Positions 46,896 through 57,150 are shown, numbered from the stretch's first letter. The stretch: 64,000 nt of DNA from Pseudomonas synxantha (GCF_900105675.1 NZ_LT629786.1:6324001-6388000); one strand, 5' to 3'. Notes: generated from the letters alone by a model not told the origin. Translations and numbers: made by a program.

Positions 46896-47897
46896 CTAGC
46901 CCGCGATAACGCGGTTCTTGCCCAGGCGTTTGGCCTCATACATCGCTGCATCCGCGCGGGCGAACAGGCTGTCGAGGGTGGAGTCATCCTCGCGCAAGCT
47001 GGCCAGGCCCTGGCTGACGGTCACGTTGAATTCGCGGCCCTCATAGCTGAACAACAACGCCTGGATCTCCTTGCCCAGCCGTTCGGCCACTTGCAGGGCC
47101 ATCTCCGGTGCGCAACCGGGCAGTACGGCGGCGAATTCTTCGCCGCCAATGCGCCCGAACAGGTCGCCACGGCGCAGTACCCCTCGACCGCTCTCGGCAA
47201 TGCGCCGCAGCACCTGATCGCCCTCCAGGTGGCCGTAGGTGTCGTTGATGTCCTTGAAGTCATCGATGTCCAGCAACAGGAACGCCAGCGCCGTGCCCTG
47301 CACGCAGGCGTTGTCGAACGCCTGGTTGGCGCATTCGAAGAAGTGCCGGCGGTTGCTGCTTTGGGTCAGCACGTCGGTGGTGGCGAGGCGGTGCAGTTCC
47401 AGCTCCAGCAGCTTCTTCTCGGTGATGTCTTCGGCCATGCCGACCACGATCAGCGGCTCGCCAGGCACCACCTGCTGGTTGATGTAGCACTTGTCGCACA
47501 GCCAGCGGATTTGCCCGTCGGCGGTGATGATGCGGTACTCGCGGTCTTCCACGGCGCCCTGTTCCAGCACGCGGGCCAGGCTGTGTTCGGCGTAGTCGAG
47601 GTCTTCGGGGTGAACACTGTTGCGCCATTCCCGGTGATCGGCCAGCAGCAAGCCGGCTGAACGGCCAAAGATGCGCTCGTAGGCCGGGCTCACATACAGC
47701 ACGCGGCGCGTTTCCCAGTCGATGGCCCATAGCACCGCGTTCACGCTGACCAGCAGTGAACTGAGCAGTTGCTCACGCTCACTCAGTCGCTCGACTTCGC
47801 CCTGGGCATGCATCAACGCCAACAGGGTCGCCGCCGCGGCCGGGCGCGGCGGCTCGGCAGTGGGCACATCGGGCAGGCAGGGCTTTTCGTGAACCAT
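46896..47897 (-). CDS. PAS-GGDEF diguanylate cyclase
   Basis: This 333-residue soluble protein has an N-terminal helical stretch (about 20-55, a likely dimerising coil: LLALMHAQGEVERLSEREQ), a PAS domain (about 55-170; VNAVLWAIDWETRRVLYVSPAYERIFG) and a GGDEF domain with GGEEF. The RRGD that precedes it by five residues is an intact c-di-GMP inhibitory I-site. It ends EAKRLGKNRVIAG. It should make c-di-GMP in response to a PAS-bound signal. The last codons recur, diverged, in every unit of the adjacent array. Confidence 0.9.
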   Translation of the reverse strand: MVHEKPCLPDVPTAEPPRPAAAATLLALMHAQGEVERLSEREQLLSSLLVSVNAVLWAIDWETRRVLYVSPAYERIFGRSAGLLLADHREWRNSVHPEDLDYAEHSLARVLEQGAVEDREYRIITADGQIRWLCDKCYINQQVVPGEPLIVVGMAEDITEKKLLELELHRLATTDVLTQSSNRRHFFECANQAFDNACVQGTALAFLLLDIDDFKDINDTYGHLEGDQVLRRIAESGRGVLRRGDLFGRIGGEEFAAVLPGCAPEMALQVAERLGKEIQALLFSYEGREFNVTVSQGLASLREDDSTLDSLFARADAAMYEAKRLGKNRVIAG

Positions 47898-48055
47898 CGG
47901 TACAACTCTCTCTGGGCGCGCCGCAGGATGGAACAGCGGTACTACAAGGGGTCACCATGATGGCGAAGTGTTCTTTGAGAGAGGGGATTTGCGGTGAAGT
48001 TCCATGATCGTGACCGATTGGCGGTGCCCGGAAAATGGCGCCAAAAAGCCAGTGC

Positions 48056-48077
48056 GTGGGAGGGCGAGCCCTCCCAC
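48056..48077. terminator. Hairpin after desA, REP-derived
   Basis: GTGGGAGGGC and GCCCTCCCAC are perfectly complementary with only GA between them. It lies 7 bases past the desA stop (reverse strand). It looks like a collapsed REP pair serving as a 3' end, with no clear T-run. Confidence 0.5.
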
Positions 48078-48084
48078 ACTACCG

Positions 48085-49269
48085 TCACACCGCCGCAGGA
48101 CGCAGCGAATAGGTCTTCAATTGGTGGGCAAAATCGCGCAGGGATTGGATACCGCTGGCCTCTGCCTCATGCACCCACTCCTTGATCGCAGCCAGCATAT
48201 CGTGGCCATTGGTGCTGGTCTTGAGCCAGATCTGCTGGAGCGCCAGGCGCTTTTCGTAGATCACCGTCAGCGCATGGCTGTGCTCCAGCATGCTCTGGAT
48301 GCGCAGGTGGTGGCGGTCATCGAGCAAGCTGGTTTCCCGCGACAACAGGCGCTTGGCCCGGTGGAACTGGTGGCGTACCGAATGATCGACCTTCTCCAGC
48401 TCCTGCTTGACCAGCGGGCCAATCACCAACTTGCGGTATTGGGCCATGATCTGGAAGCGGTTGTTGAGGATCGCCATGGCGGTGTCCATGTCCAGGCTGC
48501 CCTTGCCTTCGACGCGGTGGGCGATGGGCGCCACGCGCTGCACCTTGGCCAGGCGCAGGAAGCTGAACACCTTGATCCAGGCCCAGCCCAGGTCGAACTC
48601 CCACTTCTTCACCGACAGCTTGGCCGAGTTGGGATAGGTGTGGTGGTTGTTATGCAGCTCTTCGCCGCCGACGATGATGCCCCACGGCACCAGGTTGGTG
48701 GCGGCGTCACGGCATTCGAAGTTGCGATAGCCCACAGCATGGCCCAGGCCGTTGATCACGCCGGCGGCCCAGAACGGAATCCACATCATCTGGATCGCCC
48801 AGATGGTGATGCCGATGGTGCCGAACAGCAGCACGTCGATTACGCCCATGATCGCCACGCCCAGCAGCGGGTAGGGGGTATAGAGCTTGCGCTCGAGCCA
48901 GTCGTCCGGGCAGTTCTTGCCGTAGATGCGCAGGGTCTCGGGGTTTTCCGCCTCGGCGCGGTACAGCTCGGCACCTTTGCGCAGCACGGTGGAAAGGCCC
49001 TTGATCACCGGGCTGTGCGGGTCATCGACGGTTTCGCATTTGGCGTGGTGCTTGCGGTGGATGGCGGTCCACTCGCGGGTGTTCTGCGCCGTGGTCAGCC
49101 ACAGCCAGAAGCGGAAGAAGTGTTTAAGGCCCGCATTGAGCTCCAGGGAGCGATGGGCGGAATAGCGGTGTAGATAGACGGTGACCGCAATGATGGTCAC
49201 GTGGGTCATCAACAGAGTGACTGCCACCAGTTGCCAGGCTGACAGATCAAGAAAACCGTTGTACCACAT
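48085..49269 (-). CDS. desA: Fatty-acid desaturase (DesA-like)
   Basis: This 394-residue membrane enzyme has three histidine boxes: H34-RYSA-H39, H71-RKHH75 and H206-NNHH210, the delta-9 desaturase pattern. Membrane helices lie around residues 10-32 and about 145-190. It inserts a double bond into acyl chains and adjusts membrane fluidity. The ortholog in P. aeruginosa, as I recall, is desA (PA0286), next to the same PAS-GGDEF-EAL / oscA / sulfate-transport genes; synteny supports the symbol. It is transcribed divergently from the PAS-GGDEF-EAL gene. Confidence 0.85.
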   Translation of the reverse strand: MWYNGFLDLSAWQLVAVTLLMTHVTIIAVTVYLHRYSAHRSLELNAGLKHFFRFWLWLTTAQNTREWTAIHRKHHAKCETVDDPHSPVIKGLSTVLRKGAELYRAEAENPETLRIYGKNCPDDWLERKLYTPYPLLGVAIMGVIDVLLFGTIGITIWAIQMMWIPFWAAGVINGLGHAVGYRNFECRDAATNLVPWGIIVGGEELHNNHHTYPNSAKLSVKKWEFDLGWAWIKVFSFLRLAKVQRVAPIAHRVEGKGSLDMDTAMAILNNRFQIMAQYRKLVIGPLVKQELEKVDHSVRHQFHRAKRLLSRETSLLDDRHHLRIQSMLEHSHALTVIYEKRLALQQIWLKTSTNGHDMLAAIKEWVHEAEASGIQSLRDFAHQLKTYSLRPAAV

Positions 49270-49435
49270 AGGCTGTATGGCCCTCAGATAAAGAAAAAAA
49301 CAGCATCCGCATTATCACTTCCTTTGCAGATAAAACCAGTGGCTGTTTCAGATAAGGCTTACAAGGTGTTTCCTCATCTATAATCCTGATACTTTGTAGG
49401 GCGATTCTGGTTATTTAGTAAGGATTACTAAACAT

Positions 49436-51348
49436 ATGCTGTATTCATACCGAGGTGCCCTACGTGGGGGGCTGGTATACCTGCTGGTTTCCGTTGTTTG
49501 GCTCCAGCTCAGCACTACGCATTGATCAACTTTATCGATGAGCCGTGGGAGCTGGGGCGCTGGCTGCAGATGCGCGGTTATGTGTGGGTCAGCCTCAGCG
49601 CGTTGGTCATCTACTGGATCGGCCGGCGTTTTGCTCGTGCCCATGCATTGCAGCAACCCCTGAAAGAAAACCGCGAGCGCCTGCGCCTGGCCGCTGCGGT
49701 GTTCGATTGCACCCGCGAAGGGGTGCTGGTCACCGATACCCAAGGGCTGATAGTGCACGTCAACCGGGCGTTCATGGAGATCACCGGTTATCGCCGCGAA
49801 GACGTCATGGGCCAGCGACCAAGCCTTTTCAAATCCGGCCGCCATTCGTCGAATTTCTACCAGCAAATGTTCCAGACGCTGGAGCGCACGGGCGAATGGA
49901 GCGGCGAAATCTGGAACCGACGCAAAAGCGGCGAAATTTACCCACAGTGGCAAACCATTCGCGTCATCCACGATGACCAGGGCAAGGTCAGCCACTACGT
50001 CGCGGTGTTCTCGGATATCAGTGCCATCAAGGACTCCGAGCACGAACTGGCACACCTGGCTCACCATGACCCGCTCACCGACCTGCCCAACCGCCTGCTG
50101 TTCACCGACCGTGCCGAGCAGGCCCTGGCCTCGGCGCAGGTGCACAAGCGTGGTTGCGCCTTGTTGCTGATGGACCTGGACCACTTCAAGATCATCAACG
50201 ACAGCCTGGGTCATAATGTCGGCGACCAAGTGCTCAAGCTGGTCGCCGAGCGCTTGCGCGGCTTGTTTGGGCCCGGTGTGACCCTGGCGCGCCTGGGCGG
50301 CGACGAGTTCGCCGTGCTGGCGGAGAGTTGTCCACAGGTGCTGCAGGCCGCAGCCTTGGCACAGCGCATGCTGAATGCCATGAAGGATCCCTTCATTTTT
50401 GACGGCAACCAGCTGTTTATCAGCGCCAGCATTGGCATCAGCCTGTTTCCCAGCGACGCCCTGAGCGCCGAGCAATTGCTACGCAACGCCGACTCCGCCT
50501 TGTTCAAGGCCAAGAACGCCGGCCGCGAGGGCTACGCCCTGTACACCGAAGAACTCACCGCCCACGCACAGAACCGCGTGGAGATCGCCAGCGAGCTGCG
50601 TCGCGCTCTCGACCAGCAGGAGCTGCGCGTCTATTACCAGCCGGTGCACGACCTGAACGACAGCCGCCTGGTGGGCGTCGAAGCGCTGGTGCGCTGGGAA
50701 CACCCGGAACGTGGCCTGATACCGCCGGGCGAATTCATCCCCATCGCCGAACGCACCGGCCTGATTGCCGACATTGATGGGTGGGTACTGGACCAGGCCT
50801 GTCGCCAGATGTGCCAGTGGCTGGCCGACGGTGCGCCGCTGAGTTTTATTGCGGTGAATGTCTCCAGCCGCTTGTTCGCCCGGCGCGAGCTGTACGAGCA
50901 AGTTGCCCAGGTGCTGCACGCCACCGGCCTGGATCCGGCCTTCCTTGAGTTGGAAGTCACCGAAAGCGCAGTGATGGACGACCCGGAAGTCGCCCTGGAG
51001 CAACTGCATCGCCTGCGCGAACTGGGCCTGCGCCTGGCGATCGACGACTTTGGCACCGGCTACTCCTCGTTGCTGCGGCTCAAGCGCCTGCCAGTGCAGA
51101 AACTCAAGATCGACCAAGGTTTTGTCGCGGGTTTGCCCTGGGATGAAGACGATGCTGCGATTGTGCGCGTGGTGATCGCCCTGGCGAAAAGCATGGGCAT
51201 GCAGGTGCATGCCGAAGGTATCGAACAGGTGGAGCAGGCGCGCTTCCTGCTGGACCAGCAGTGCGATATGGGCCAAGGCTACTGGTTTGGGCGACCGATG
51301 CCAGCCGACGCTATCGATTGGACCCGAGCACCCCCAATCCAGCCTTGA
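49436..51348 (+). pseudogene. PAS-GGDEF-EAL protein with a frameshift near its start
   Basis: The ATG at 49436 follows AAGGA and opens MLYSYRGALRGG then LVYLLVSVVWLQLS, a good first membrane helix, but it stops at TGA 49523. The rest of the protein is open in another frame from about 49498 (LINFIDEPWELGRW, second helix YVWVSLSALVIYWIG). Adding one base near 49515 would join them. The body is intact: PAS (LIVHVNRAFMEITGY), PAC, GGDEF with LGGDEF, and EAL with VEALVRWEHP and DDFGTGYSSL. It would make or degrade c-di-GMP. Either the gene is broken, or starts at the weak TTG 49498 without its first helix, or the base is a sequence error. Confidence 0.75.
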
Positions 51349-51361
51349 AATGCGCTCAAAA

Positions 51362-51449
51362 TGTGGGAGGGGGCTTGCTCCCGATAGCGGAGTATCAGGT
51401 TAGAAAAACTTGGCTGGCCCACCGCTATCGGGAGCAAGCCCCTCCCACA
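51362..51449. repeat. REPIN between the PAS-GGDEF-EAL gene and oscA
   Basis: REP doublet with arms TGTGGGAGGGGGCTTGCTCC and GGAGCAAGCCCCTCCCACA (one C missing in the right arm). It separates the signalling gene from the sulfur operon. Confidence 0.92.
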
Positions 51450-51616
51450 TTTGGATCGCAACCACACGCAACCCCACGTCCTGTCAGAAAATTCTTTCTG
51501 GTTATATAAACATTCTTAAATAGTATTTTTAAGAATATCCGCGCTTATCTACTATCGCCCTCACGCCGCAAGCAGTGCCGCCACTGCCAGGCACTATTCA
51601 TTTCAGGAGCGAGACC

Positions 51617-51799
51617 ATGAGCGCATCTCTACGTAGCGTCGACGGCCAGGACGAAGCAACCATTTTGCGTGAGATCCAGAGCGCCCTGCGCGATCTGCGG
51701 TTTGGCGCAGTGGAAATCACCGTGCACAACGCTCAAGTGGTACAGATCGAACGCAAGGAAAAATTCCGCCTGCAGAACCCGGGTAACAAACCGAGCTGA
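51617..51799 (+). CDS. oscA: OscA-family small sulfur-starvation protein (DUF2292)
   Basis: This is 60 residues from the ATG at 51617 (AGGAG 7 bases upstream): [20 protein letters not shown] then [16 protein letters not shown], a strand-rich KH-like fold typical of DUF2292. OscA is known from P. corrugata, where it lies next to sbp-cysTWA and helps with organosulfur use and chromate tolerance. The same neighbourhood is seen here (65 bases to sbp). It is probably co-regulated with the sulfate transporter under sulfur limitation. Confidence 0.88.
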   Translation: MSASLRSVDGQDEATILREIQSALRDLRFGAVEITVHNAQVVQIERKEKFRLQNPGNKPS

Positions 51800-51864
51800 G
51801 CAAGAACGGCGATAGACCCGCAACTATAAGAAAAGCCAACACTCAAGAATTTTCAGGAGCTTCT

Positions 51865-52875
51865 ATGTCGTCGATTCGCCGTTATGCCTTGGCCGCGCTG
51901 GCCAGTGCTGTGTTTGCCGGTTCCGCCGTTGCCAAGGACTACGAGCTGCTCAACGTTTCGTACGACCCGACCCGTGAGCTGTACCAGGACTACAACGCCG
52001 AGTTCACCAGCTTCTGGAAGCAGTCCCACCCCGGCGACAACGTCAAGATCCAGCAATCCCACGGCGGTTCCGGCAAGCAGGGCCGGGCGGTGATCGACGG
52101 CCTGCGCGCCGACGTGGTGACCCTGGCCCTGGCCGGCGACATCGACGAAATCGCCAAGCTGGGCAAGACCCTGCCGGAAAACTGGCAGACCCGCCTGCCG
52201 GACGCCAGCACCCCGTACACGTCGACCATCGTGTTCCTGGTGCGCAAGGGCAACCCCAAGGGCATCAAGGACTGGGGCGACCTGATCAAGAAAGACGTGT
52301 CGGTGATCACGCCAAACCCGAAAACCTCCGGCGGTGCACGCTGGAACTTCCTTGCCGCCTGGGCCTACGGCCTCAAAACCGGTGGCAGCGAAGCCAAGGC
52401 CCAGGAATACGTGAAAGAGCTGTTCAAGCACGTCCCGGTACTGGACACCGGCGCGCGCGGATCTACCATTACCTTCGTCAACAACGGTCAGGGCGACGTG
52501 TTGCTGGCCTGGGAAAACGAGGCGTTCCTGGCGTTGAAAGAAGACGGCGGCGCCGACAAGTTCGACATCGTAGTGCCGTCCCTGTCGATTCTCGCGGAGC
52601 CACCGGTGGCCGTAGTCGACAAGAACGCCGAGAAAAAGGGTAATACCGAGATCGCCACCGCGTACCTCAACCACCTGTACAGCCCGGCTGGCCAGGAGAT
52701 TGCGGCGAAGAACTTCTACCGACCACGGGATGAGAAAGTCGCCGCCAAGTATGCCCAGCAGTTCCCGAAACTGGACCTGGTGACGATCGACAAGGACTTC
52801 GGCGGCTGGAAAACGGCCCAACCGAAATTCTTCAATGATGGTGGTGTGTTCGACCAGATCTACACGGCGCAGTAA
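51865..52875 (+). CDS. sbp: Periplasmic sulfate-binding protein
   Basis: This 336-residue protein has a signal peptide ([20 protein letters not shown]...AVA). The mature part starts [17 protein letters not shown] and includes the family segments SHGGSGKQ and [14 protein letters not shown], which hold sulfate through backbone amides. It delivers sulfate to the CysTWA transporter encoded downstream. AGGAG lies 8 bases upstream. A nested palindromic repeat separates it from cysT. Confidence 0.95.
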   Translation: MSSIRRYALAALASAVFAGSAVAKDYELLNVSYDPTRELYQDYNAEFTSFWKQSHPGDNVKIQQSHGGSGKQGRAVIDGLRADVVTLALAGDIDEIAKLGKTLPENWQTRLPDASTPYTSTIVFLVRKGNPKGIKDWGDLIKKDVSVITPNPKTSGGARWNFLAAWAYGLKTGGSEAKAQEYVKELFKHVPVLDTGARGSTITFVNNGQGDVLLAWENEAFLALKEDGGADKFDIVVPSLSILAEPPVAVVDKNAEKKGNTEIATAYLNHLYSPAGQEIAAKNFYRPRDEKVAAKYAQQFPKLDLVTIDKDFGGWKTAQPKFFNDGGVFDQIYTAQ

Positions 52876-52885
52876 GCCAAAGTAC

Positions 52886-53010
52886 CTGTAGGAGCCCCGC
52901 TTTTCTGTGGGAGCTGGCTTGCCAGCGATAGCATCACCGCGGTGTATCAGTTACACCGCAGTGTCTGCATCGCAGGCAAGCCAGCTCCCACAGAAAGCGC
53001 GCTCCTACAG
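52886..53010. repeat. Nested inverted repeat of a second REP family
   Basis: Outer arms CTGTAGGAGC and GCTCCTACAG enclose inner arms TGTGGGAGCTGGCTTGCC and GGCAAGCCAGCTCCCACA, with a further GCGGTGTA / TACACCGC pair in the loop. This is the TGTGGGAGCTGGC class, unlike the GTGGGAGGGGGC class elsewhere in the window. It lies inside the sbp-cysT operon. Confidence 0.9.
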
Positions 53011-53039
53011 TGGTGTTTACCCTTTAACCAAGGACTCTT

Positions 53040-53858
53040 ATGTCGCGTCGTATTTCCCCCGTCATACCCGGCTTCGGGCTGACGCTGGGCTACACCGTCG
53101 TGTACCTCAGCCTGATCGTACTCATCCCGCTGGCGGCGATGTTTGTACACGCCGCTCAACTCACCTGGGATCAGTTCTGGAACATCATTTCCGCACCGCG
53201 CGTGCTGGCGGCGTTGAAGCTGAGCTTCAGCACCGCGCTGTACGCCGCGCTGATCAACGGCGTGATCGGTACGCTGCTGGCCTGGGTGCTGGTGCGCTAC
53301 ACCTTCCCCGGTCGCAAGATCATCGATGCGATGATCGACCTGCCGTTCGCCCTGCCCACGGCCGTGGCTGGTATCGCGCTGACCGCGCTGTACACGCCTA
53401 ACGGTTTGGTCGGCCAGTTTGCCGCCGACCTGGGTTTCAAGATCGCCTACACCCCCCTGGGCATCACCCTGGCGCTGACCTTCGTCACCTTGCCCTTCGT
53501 GGTGCGCACGGTGCAGCCGGTGCTGGCCGACATCCCCCGGGAGATCGAAGAGGCCGCCGCGTGCCTCGGCGCCAAGCCGCTGCAAGTGTTCCGCTACATC
53601 CTTGTGCCTGCGTTGTTGCCCGCGTGGCTGACTGGCTTCGCCCTGGCGTTTGCCCGGGGCGTGGGTGAGTACGGCTCGGTGATCTTCATCGCCGGCAACA
53701 TGCCGATGAAGACCGAGATCCTGCCGCTGCTGATCATGGTCAAGCTCGACCAGTACGACTACCGCGGCGCCACCTCCATTGGTGTGCTGATGCTGGTGGT
53801 TTCCTTCATTCTGCTGCTGCTGATCAACTTGTTGCAGCGGCGCATCGAACGTCCATAA
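53040..53858 (+). CDS. cysT: Sulfate/thiosulfate ABC permease CysT
   Basis: This 272-residue protein has six membrane helices and the binding-protein-dependent permease signature [22 protein letters not shown] (EAA loop, about 172-195). It forms the inner-membrane channel with CysW. cysW follows 13 bases later. The length is normal for CysT/CysU. Confidence 0.94.
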   Translation: MSRRISPVIPGFGLTLGYTVVYLSLIVLIPLAAMFVHAAQLTWDQFWNIISAPRVLAALKLSFSTALYAALINGVIGTLLAWVLVRYTFPGRKIIDAMIDLPFALPTAVAGIALTALYTPNGLVGQFAADLGFKIAYTPLGITLALTFVTLPFVVRTVQPVLADIPREIEEAAACLGAKPLQVFRYILVPALLPAWLTGFALAFARGVGEYGSVIFIAGNMPMKTEILPLLIMVKLDQYDYRGATSIGVLMLVVSFILLLLINLLQRRIERP

Positions 53859-53871
53859 GGAGGCGCGGAAC

Positions 53872-54744
53872 ATGTCCCAATCGTCTATTTCCGCCGCGTC
53901 CTCGGCCAATGCCGCCCGGCGTGGCAGTGCGGTGTCGCGACGCATCCTGATCGGTCTAGGCTGGCTGGTGTTCGTACTGTTTCTGCTGTTGCCGTTGCTG
54001 ATCGTGGTAACTCAGGGCTTGAAGAATGGCCTGGGTGCATTCTTCACTGCGATCCTCGAACCCGACGCGCTGTCGGCGTTGAAGCTCACGGTAATTGCCG
54101 TGGCGATTTCGGTGCCGCTCAACCTGGTGTTCGGTGTCAGCGCCGCCTGGTGTGTGAGCAAGTACTCGTTCCGTGGCAAGAGCATCCTGGTGACGCTGAT
54201 CGACCTGCCGTTCTCGGTCTCGCCGGTGATCGCGGGTCTGGTCTACGTGCTGATGTTCGGCGCCCAGGGCTTCTTCGGCCCATGGTTGCAGGACCATGAC
54301 ATCCAGATCGTGTTCGCCTTGCCCGGCATCGTGCTGGCAACCATCTTCGTCACCGTGCCGTTCGTGGCCCGTGAGTTGATCCCGCTGATGCAGGAGCAGG
54401 GCACCCAGGAAGAGGAGGCGGCGCGCCTGCTCGGTGCCAATGGCTGGCAGATGTTCTGGCATGTCACCGTGCCCAACATCAAATGGGGCCTGATCTATGG
54501 CGTGGTGCTGTGTACCGCGCGGGCCATGGGCGAGTTCGGCGCGGTGTCGGTGGTGTCCGGCCACATTCGTGGGGTGACCAATACCCTGCCGCTGCATGTC
54601 GAGATTCTCTACAACGAATATAACCATGTTGCCGCGTTTGCGGTGGCCAGCCTGTTGCTGATCCTGGCGCTCTTCATCCTGCTGCTCAAGCAGTGGAGCG
54701 AGAACCGAATCAACCGCCTGCGCAACAGCGCTGGTGAGGAATAA
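53872..54744 (+). CDS. cysW: Sulfate/thiosulfate ABC permease CysW
   Basis: This 290-residue, six-helix permease has an EAA loop [22 protein letters not shown] and the CysW-typical [20 protein letters not shown] Ser/Ala-rich N-terminus ([14 protein letters not shown]) extends into the cytoplasm. AGGAGG lies 6-12 bases upstream; cysA follows after 3 bases. It works with CysT, CysA and Sbp to import sulfate. Confidence 0.95.
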   Translation: MSQSSISAASSANAARRGSAVSRRILIGLGWLVFVLFLLLPLLIVVTQGLKNGLGAFFTAILEPDALSALKLTVIAVAISVPLNLVFGVSAAWCVSKYSFRGKSILVTLIDLPFSVSPVIAGLVYVLMFGAQGFFGPWLQDHDIQIVFALPGIVLATIFVTVPFVARELIPLMQEQGTQEEEAARLLGANGWQMFWHVTVPNIKWGLIYGVVLCTARAMGEFGAVSVVSGHIRGVTNTLPLHVEILYNEYNHVAAFAVASLLLILALFILLLKQWSENRINRLRNSAGEE

Positions 54745-54747
54745 GTC

Positions 54748-55728
54748 ATGTCGATCGAAGTCCGTAATGTCAGCAAGAACTTCAACGCCTTCAAGGCCCT
54801 GGACAGCATCAACCTGGATATCCAGAGTGGCGAGCTGGTGGCGTTGCTGGGCCCGTCCGGCTGCGGCAAGACCACCTTGCTGCGCATCATCGCCGGCCTG
54901 GAAACCCCGGATGCCGGCAGCATCGTGTTCCATGGCGAAGACGTCTCCGGCCACGATGTGCGGGACCGCAACGTCGGTTTTGTGTTCCAGCACTACGCCT
55001 TGTTCCGCCATATGACCGTGTTCGACAACGTCGCCTTCGGCCTGCGCATGAAACCGAAAAACCAGCGCCCGAGCGAAAGCCAGATCGCGGCCAAGGTGCA
55101 TGAATTGCTGAACATGGTGCAGCTCGATTGGTTGTCCGACCGCTACCCGGAACAACTCTCCGGTGGCCAGCGCCAACGTATCGCCCTGGCCCGCGCCCTG
55201 GCGGTGGAGCCCAAAGTGCTGCTGCTGGACGAACCTTTCGGCGCCCTCGACGCCAAGGTGCGTAAAGAGCTGCGCCGCTGGCTGGCGCGGCTGCACGAAG
55301 ACATCAACCTGACCTCGGTGTTTGTGACCCACGACCAGGAAGAGGCCATGGAAGTCGCCGACCGTATCGTGGTGATGAACAAGGGTGTGATCGAGCAGAT
55401 CGGCTCACCGGGGGAGGTCTACGAAAACCCGGCCAGCGATTTTGTCTATCACTTCCTGGGTGATTCGAACCGCCTGCACCTGGGCGAGGATAAGCACCTG
55501 CTGTTCCGCCCCCATGAAGTGTCGCTGTCGCGGCATGAGCTGGAGGATCACCATGCGGCGCAAGTGCGGGATATTCGGCCGTTGGGCGCCACGACGCGGG
55601 TGACGCTCAAGGTCGAAGGCCAAAGCGAGTTGATCGAGGCCGAAGTGGTCAAAGACCATGACAGCCTCACCGGTTTAACCCGTGGCGAAACCCTGTTCTT
55701 CAAACCCAAGGTCTGGCAAAAAGCCTAA
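54748..55728 (+). CDS. cysA: Sulfate/thiosulfate ABC transporter ATPase CysA
   Basis: This 326-residue protein has Walker A G35-PSGCGKTT, signature L137-SGGQ, Walker B LLLDE (158-162), and a switch His in [17 protein letters not shown]-like C-terminal domain (about 235-326) contains [16 protein letters not shown]. It powers sulfate uptake. It is last gene of the oscA-sbp-cysTWA block; a degenerate REPIN follows 18 bases after the stop. Confidence 0.95.
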   Translation: MSIEVRNVSKNFNAFKALDSINLDIQSGELVALLGPSGCGKTTLLRIIAGLETPDAGSIVFHGEDVSGHDVRDRNVGFVFQHYALFRHMTVFDNVAFGLRMKPKNQRPSESQIAAKVHELLNMVQLDWLSDRYPEQLSGGQRQRIALARALAVEPKVLLLDEPFGALDAKVRKELRRWLARLHEDINLTSVFVTHDQEEAMEVADRIVVMNKGVIEQIGSPGEVYENPASDFVYHFLGDSNRLHLGEDKHLLFRPHEVSLSRHELEDHHAAQVRDIRPLGATTRVTLKVEGQSELIEAEVVKDHDSLTGLTRGETLFFKPKVWQKA

Positions 55729-55746
55729 ACTCAATACAGAACCCAA

Positions 55747-55850
55747 TGTGGGAGGGGGCTTGCTCCCGATAGCGGTGTGTCAGCCAAAAATTTCTAAGCT
55801 GATATACCGCCATCGGGAGCAAGTCGAATCGTCGCACCGCCCCTCCCACA
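55747..55850. repeat. Chimeric REPIN after cysA
   Basis: The left arm is the ordinary TGTGGGAGGGGGCTTGC form. The right arm is interrupted: GGGAGCAAG, then TCGAATCGTCGCACCG, then CCCCTCCCACA. The insertion looks like part of another REP variant (GGTGCGACGATTCGACTTGC on the other strand). Confidence 0.85.
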
Positions 55851-55851
55851 T

Positions 55852-56379
55852 TTAGACTTCACTTGGCTTGAGATCGCGGCGTCCCACCGGGCCTGAACGT
55901 TGTTCAATCTGCTTTTGCAGGTCCTGCCGCAACCCCACCAGAAACGCCAACTCCGCCACCACAAACAACGGCCCCACGATCAGCCCCGATACATCATCCA
56001 CAAACGCCGGCTTCCTGCCTTCGTAGTAATGCCCGACAAACTGAATCACCCAACCCACTACGAACATACCGATGCCACTGCTCAGCCATACCGTCGTGCT
56101 CTGCGCCGCCAGCCCATGCCCGGCCCACACCGACAGGCCCATCAGCACCGTCATCAGCACGCCCAGGGCCAGTTCCAGGCGCAGGTAGAACCACGCCGAG
56201 AACAACGCCAGGATCACCGCTGGCGAGACCCACAGGCCACCCACCGCCCATTCGGGGCGTGACAACAGCACGGCCACGGCAACCACGATCAATGGGATAC
56301 CGATAAAGTGGCTGACAATATTGCGCGGGTCGCGGTGGTACGCGGCGTATTGACTGAGGTGGTCGACGAGGCTTTTCAT
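55852..56379 (-). CDS. Mpo1-like (DUF962) membrane protein
   Basis: From the ATG at 56379, which has AGGAGG 7 bases upstream, this is 175 residues; an earlier in-frame start (56409) lacks this. Four membrane helices are seen. The family histidines are present in NIVSHFIGIPLI and QFVGHYYEGRKPAF. Yeast Mpo1 of this family is an Fe(II) dioxygenase acting on 2-hydroxy fatty acids; the bacterial role is not established. It is monocistronic and convergent with cysA. Confidence 0.8.
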   Translation of the reverse strand: MKSLVDHLSQYAAYHRDPRNIVSHFIGIPLIVVAVAVLLSRPEWAVGGLWVSPAVILALFSAWFYLRLELALGVLMTVLMGLSVWAGHGLAAQSTTVWLSSGIGMFVVGWVIQFVGHYYEGRKPAFVDDVSGLIVGPLFVVAELAFLVGLRQDLQKQIEQRSGPVGRRDLKPSEV

Positions 56380-56463
56380 TGTTGTTCCTCCTGTAGGATG
56401 TTTGATCATGCCCTGTCAGTCGGTGCCTAACTGTCAACTGGGCGACAATCTTCGGGGTTTCCC

Positions 56464-57150
56464 ATGGACACAGGTACATGGCACGCGCACTTGGCCCGCG
56501 GCCATTGGTTCAAACACTTGCCGCCAGACTTGCAGCGTAGCCTGCTGGGCGCGGCGCGCGTGCGCTCATTGACGGCGGGGCAGTTTCTGTTCAAGCGCGG
56601 CGACCCGCCGTGTGGGCTGTACGCGGTGCTGGAAGGGGCGGTGCGTATCAGCGCGGTCAGCGCCCAGGGCAAGGAAGCGGTGTTGAGCCTGGTGGAAACA
56701 CCGCACTGGTTCGGCGAAATCTGCCTGTTCGACAACCTGCCACGTACCCACGACGCCCTGGCCACAGGCGCGTGCACACTATTGCAGGTGCCGCAGGCGG
56801 CGATGCTCGACATTCTCGAACAGCAGCCAATGTTCTGGCGCGATATGGCCCTGCTGATGAGCCATAAGCTGCGCTTGTCATTGATCAATATCGAACAGAT
56901 CAGCCTGATGCCCGCATCGGTGCGCCTGGCCCATCGGTTGCTGATGATTGCCCAGGGCTACGGTGAAATAGAGCCTCCGCGCCGCGTGTTGCAACTGCCC
57001 CAGGAGGATCTGGCGGCGATGCTCGGCCTGTCGCGCCAGACCATCAACAGTCTGCTCAAGGCGCTGGAGCAACAGGGCATCATTGGCTTGAGTTACGGCG
57101 CCATCGAGATACTCGACCTCAACCGGCTGCGCCTGGCCGCAGGCCTATGA
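56464..57150 (+). CDS. Crp/Fnr-family transcriptional regulator
   Basis: This 228-residue protein has a cyclic-nucleotide-binding-type beta-roll (about 20-130; GQFLFKRGDPPCGLYAVLEG, WFGEICLFDN), a dimer helix and a C-terminal winged HTH (LPQEDLAAMLGLSRQTINSLLKALEQQG). No N-terminal Cys cluster, so it is not an Fnr-type oxygen sensor. The arginine that binds cAMP phosphate in Crp appears as PRTHDALA, so the ligand is uncertain. Its 3' end overlaps the convergent transthyretin-like gene by 6 bases. Confidence 0.88.
   Translation: MDTGTWHAHLARGHWFKHLPPDLQRSLLGAARVRSLTAGQFLFKRGDPPCGLYAVLEGAVRISAVSAQGKEAVLSLVETPHWFGEICLFDNLPRTHDALATGACTLLQVPQAAMLDILEQQPMFWRDMALLMSHKLRLSLINIEQISLMPASVRLAHRLLMIAQGYGEIEPPRRVLQLPQEDLAAMLGLSRQTINSLLKALEQQGIIGLSYGAIEILDLNRLRLAAGL

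Noticed and set aside
45384..46987. Repetitive 189-345 residue reverse frames in the REPIN array
   Set aside because: They read the same 207-bp unit again and again; apparent protein repeats are translated REPINs and gene ends in the wrong frame.
48004..49173. 389-codon forward frame under desA
   Set aside because: Antisense of desA, which carries all three histidine boxes.
54734..55015. Alternative forward frame at the start of cysA
   Set aside because: Out-of-frame reading of the Walker A region; the in-frame protein is complete.
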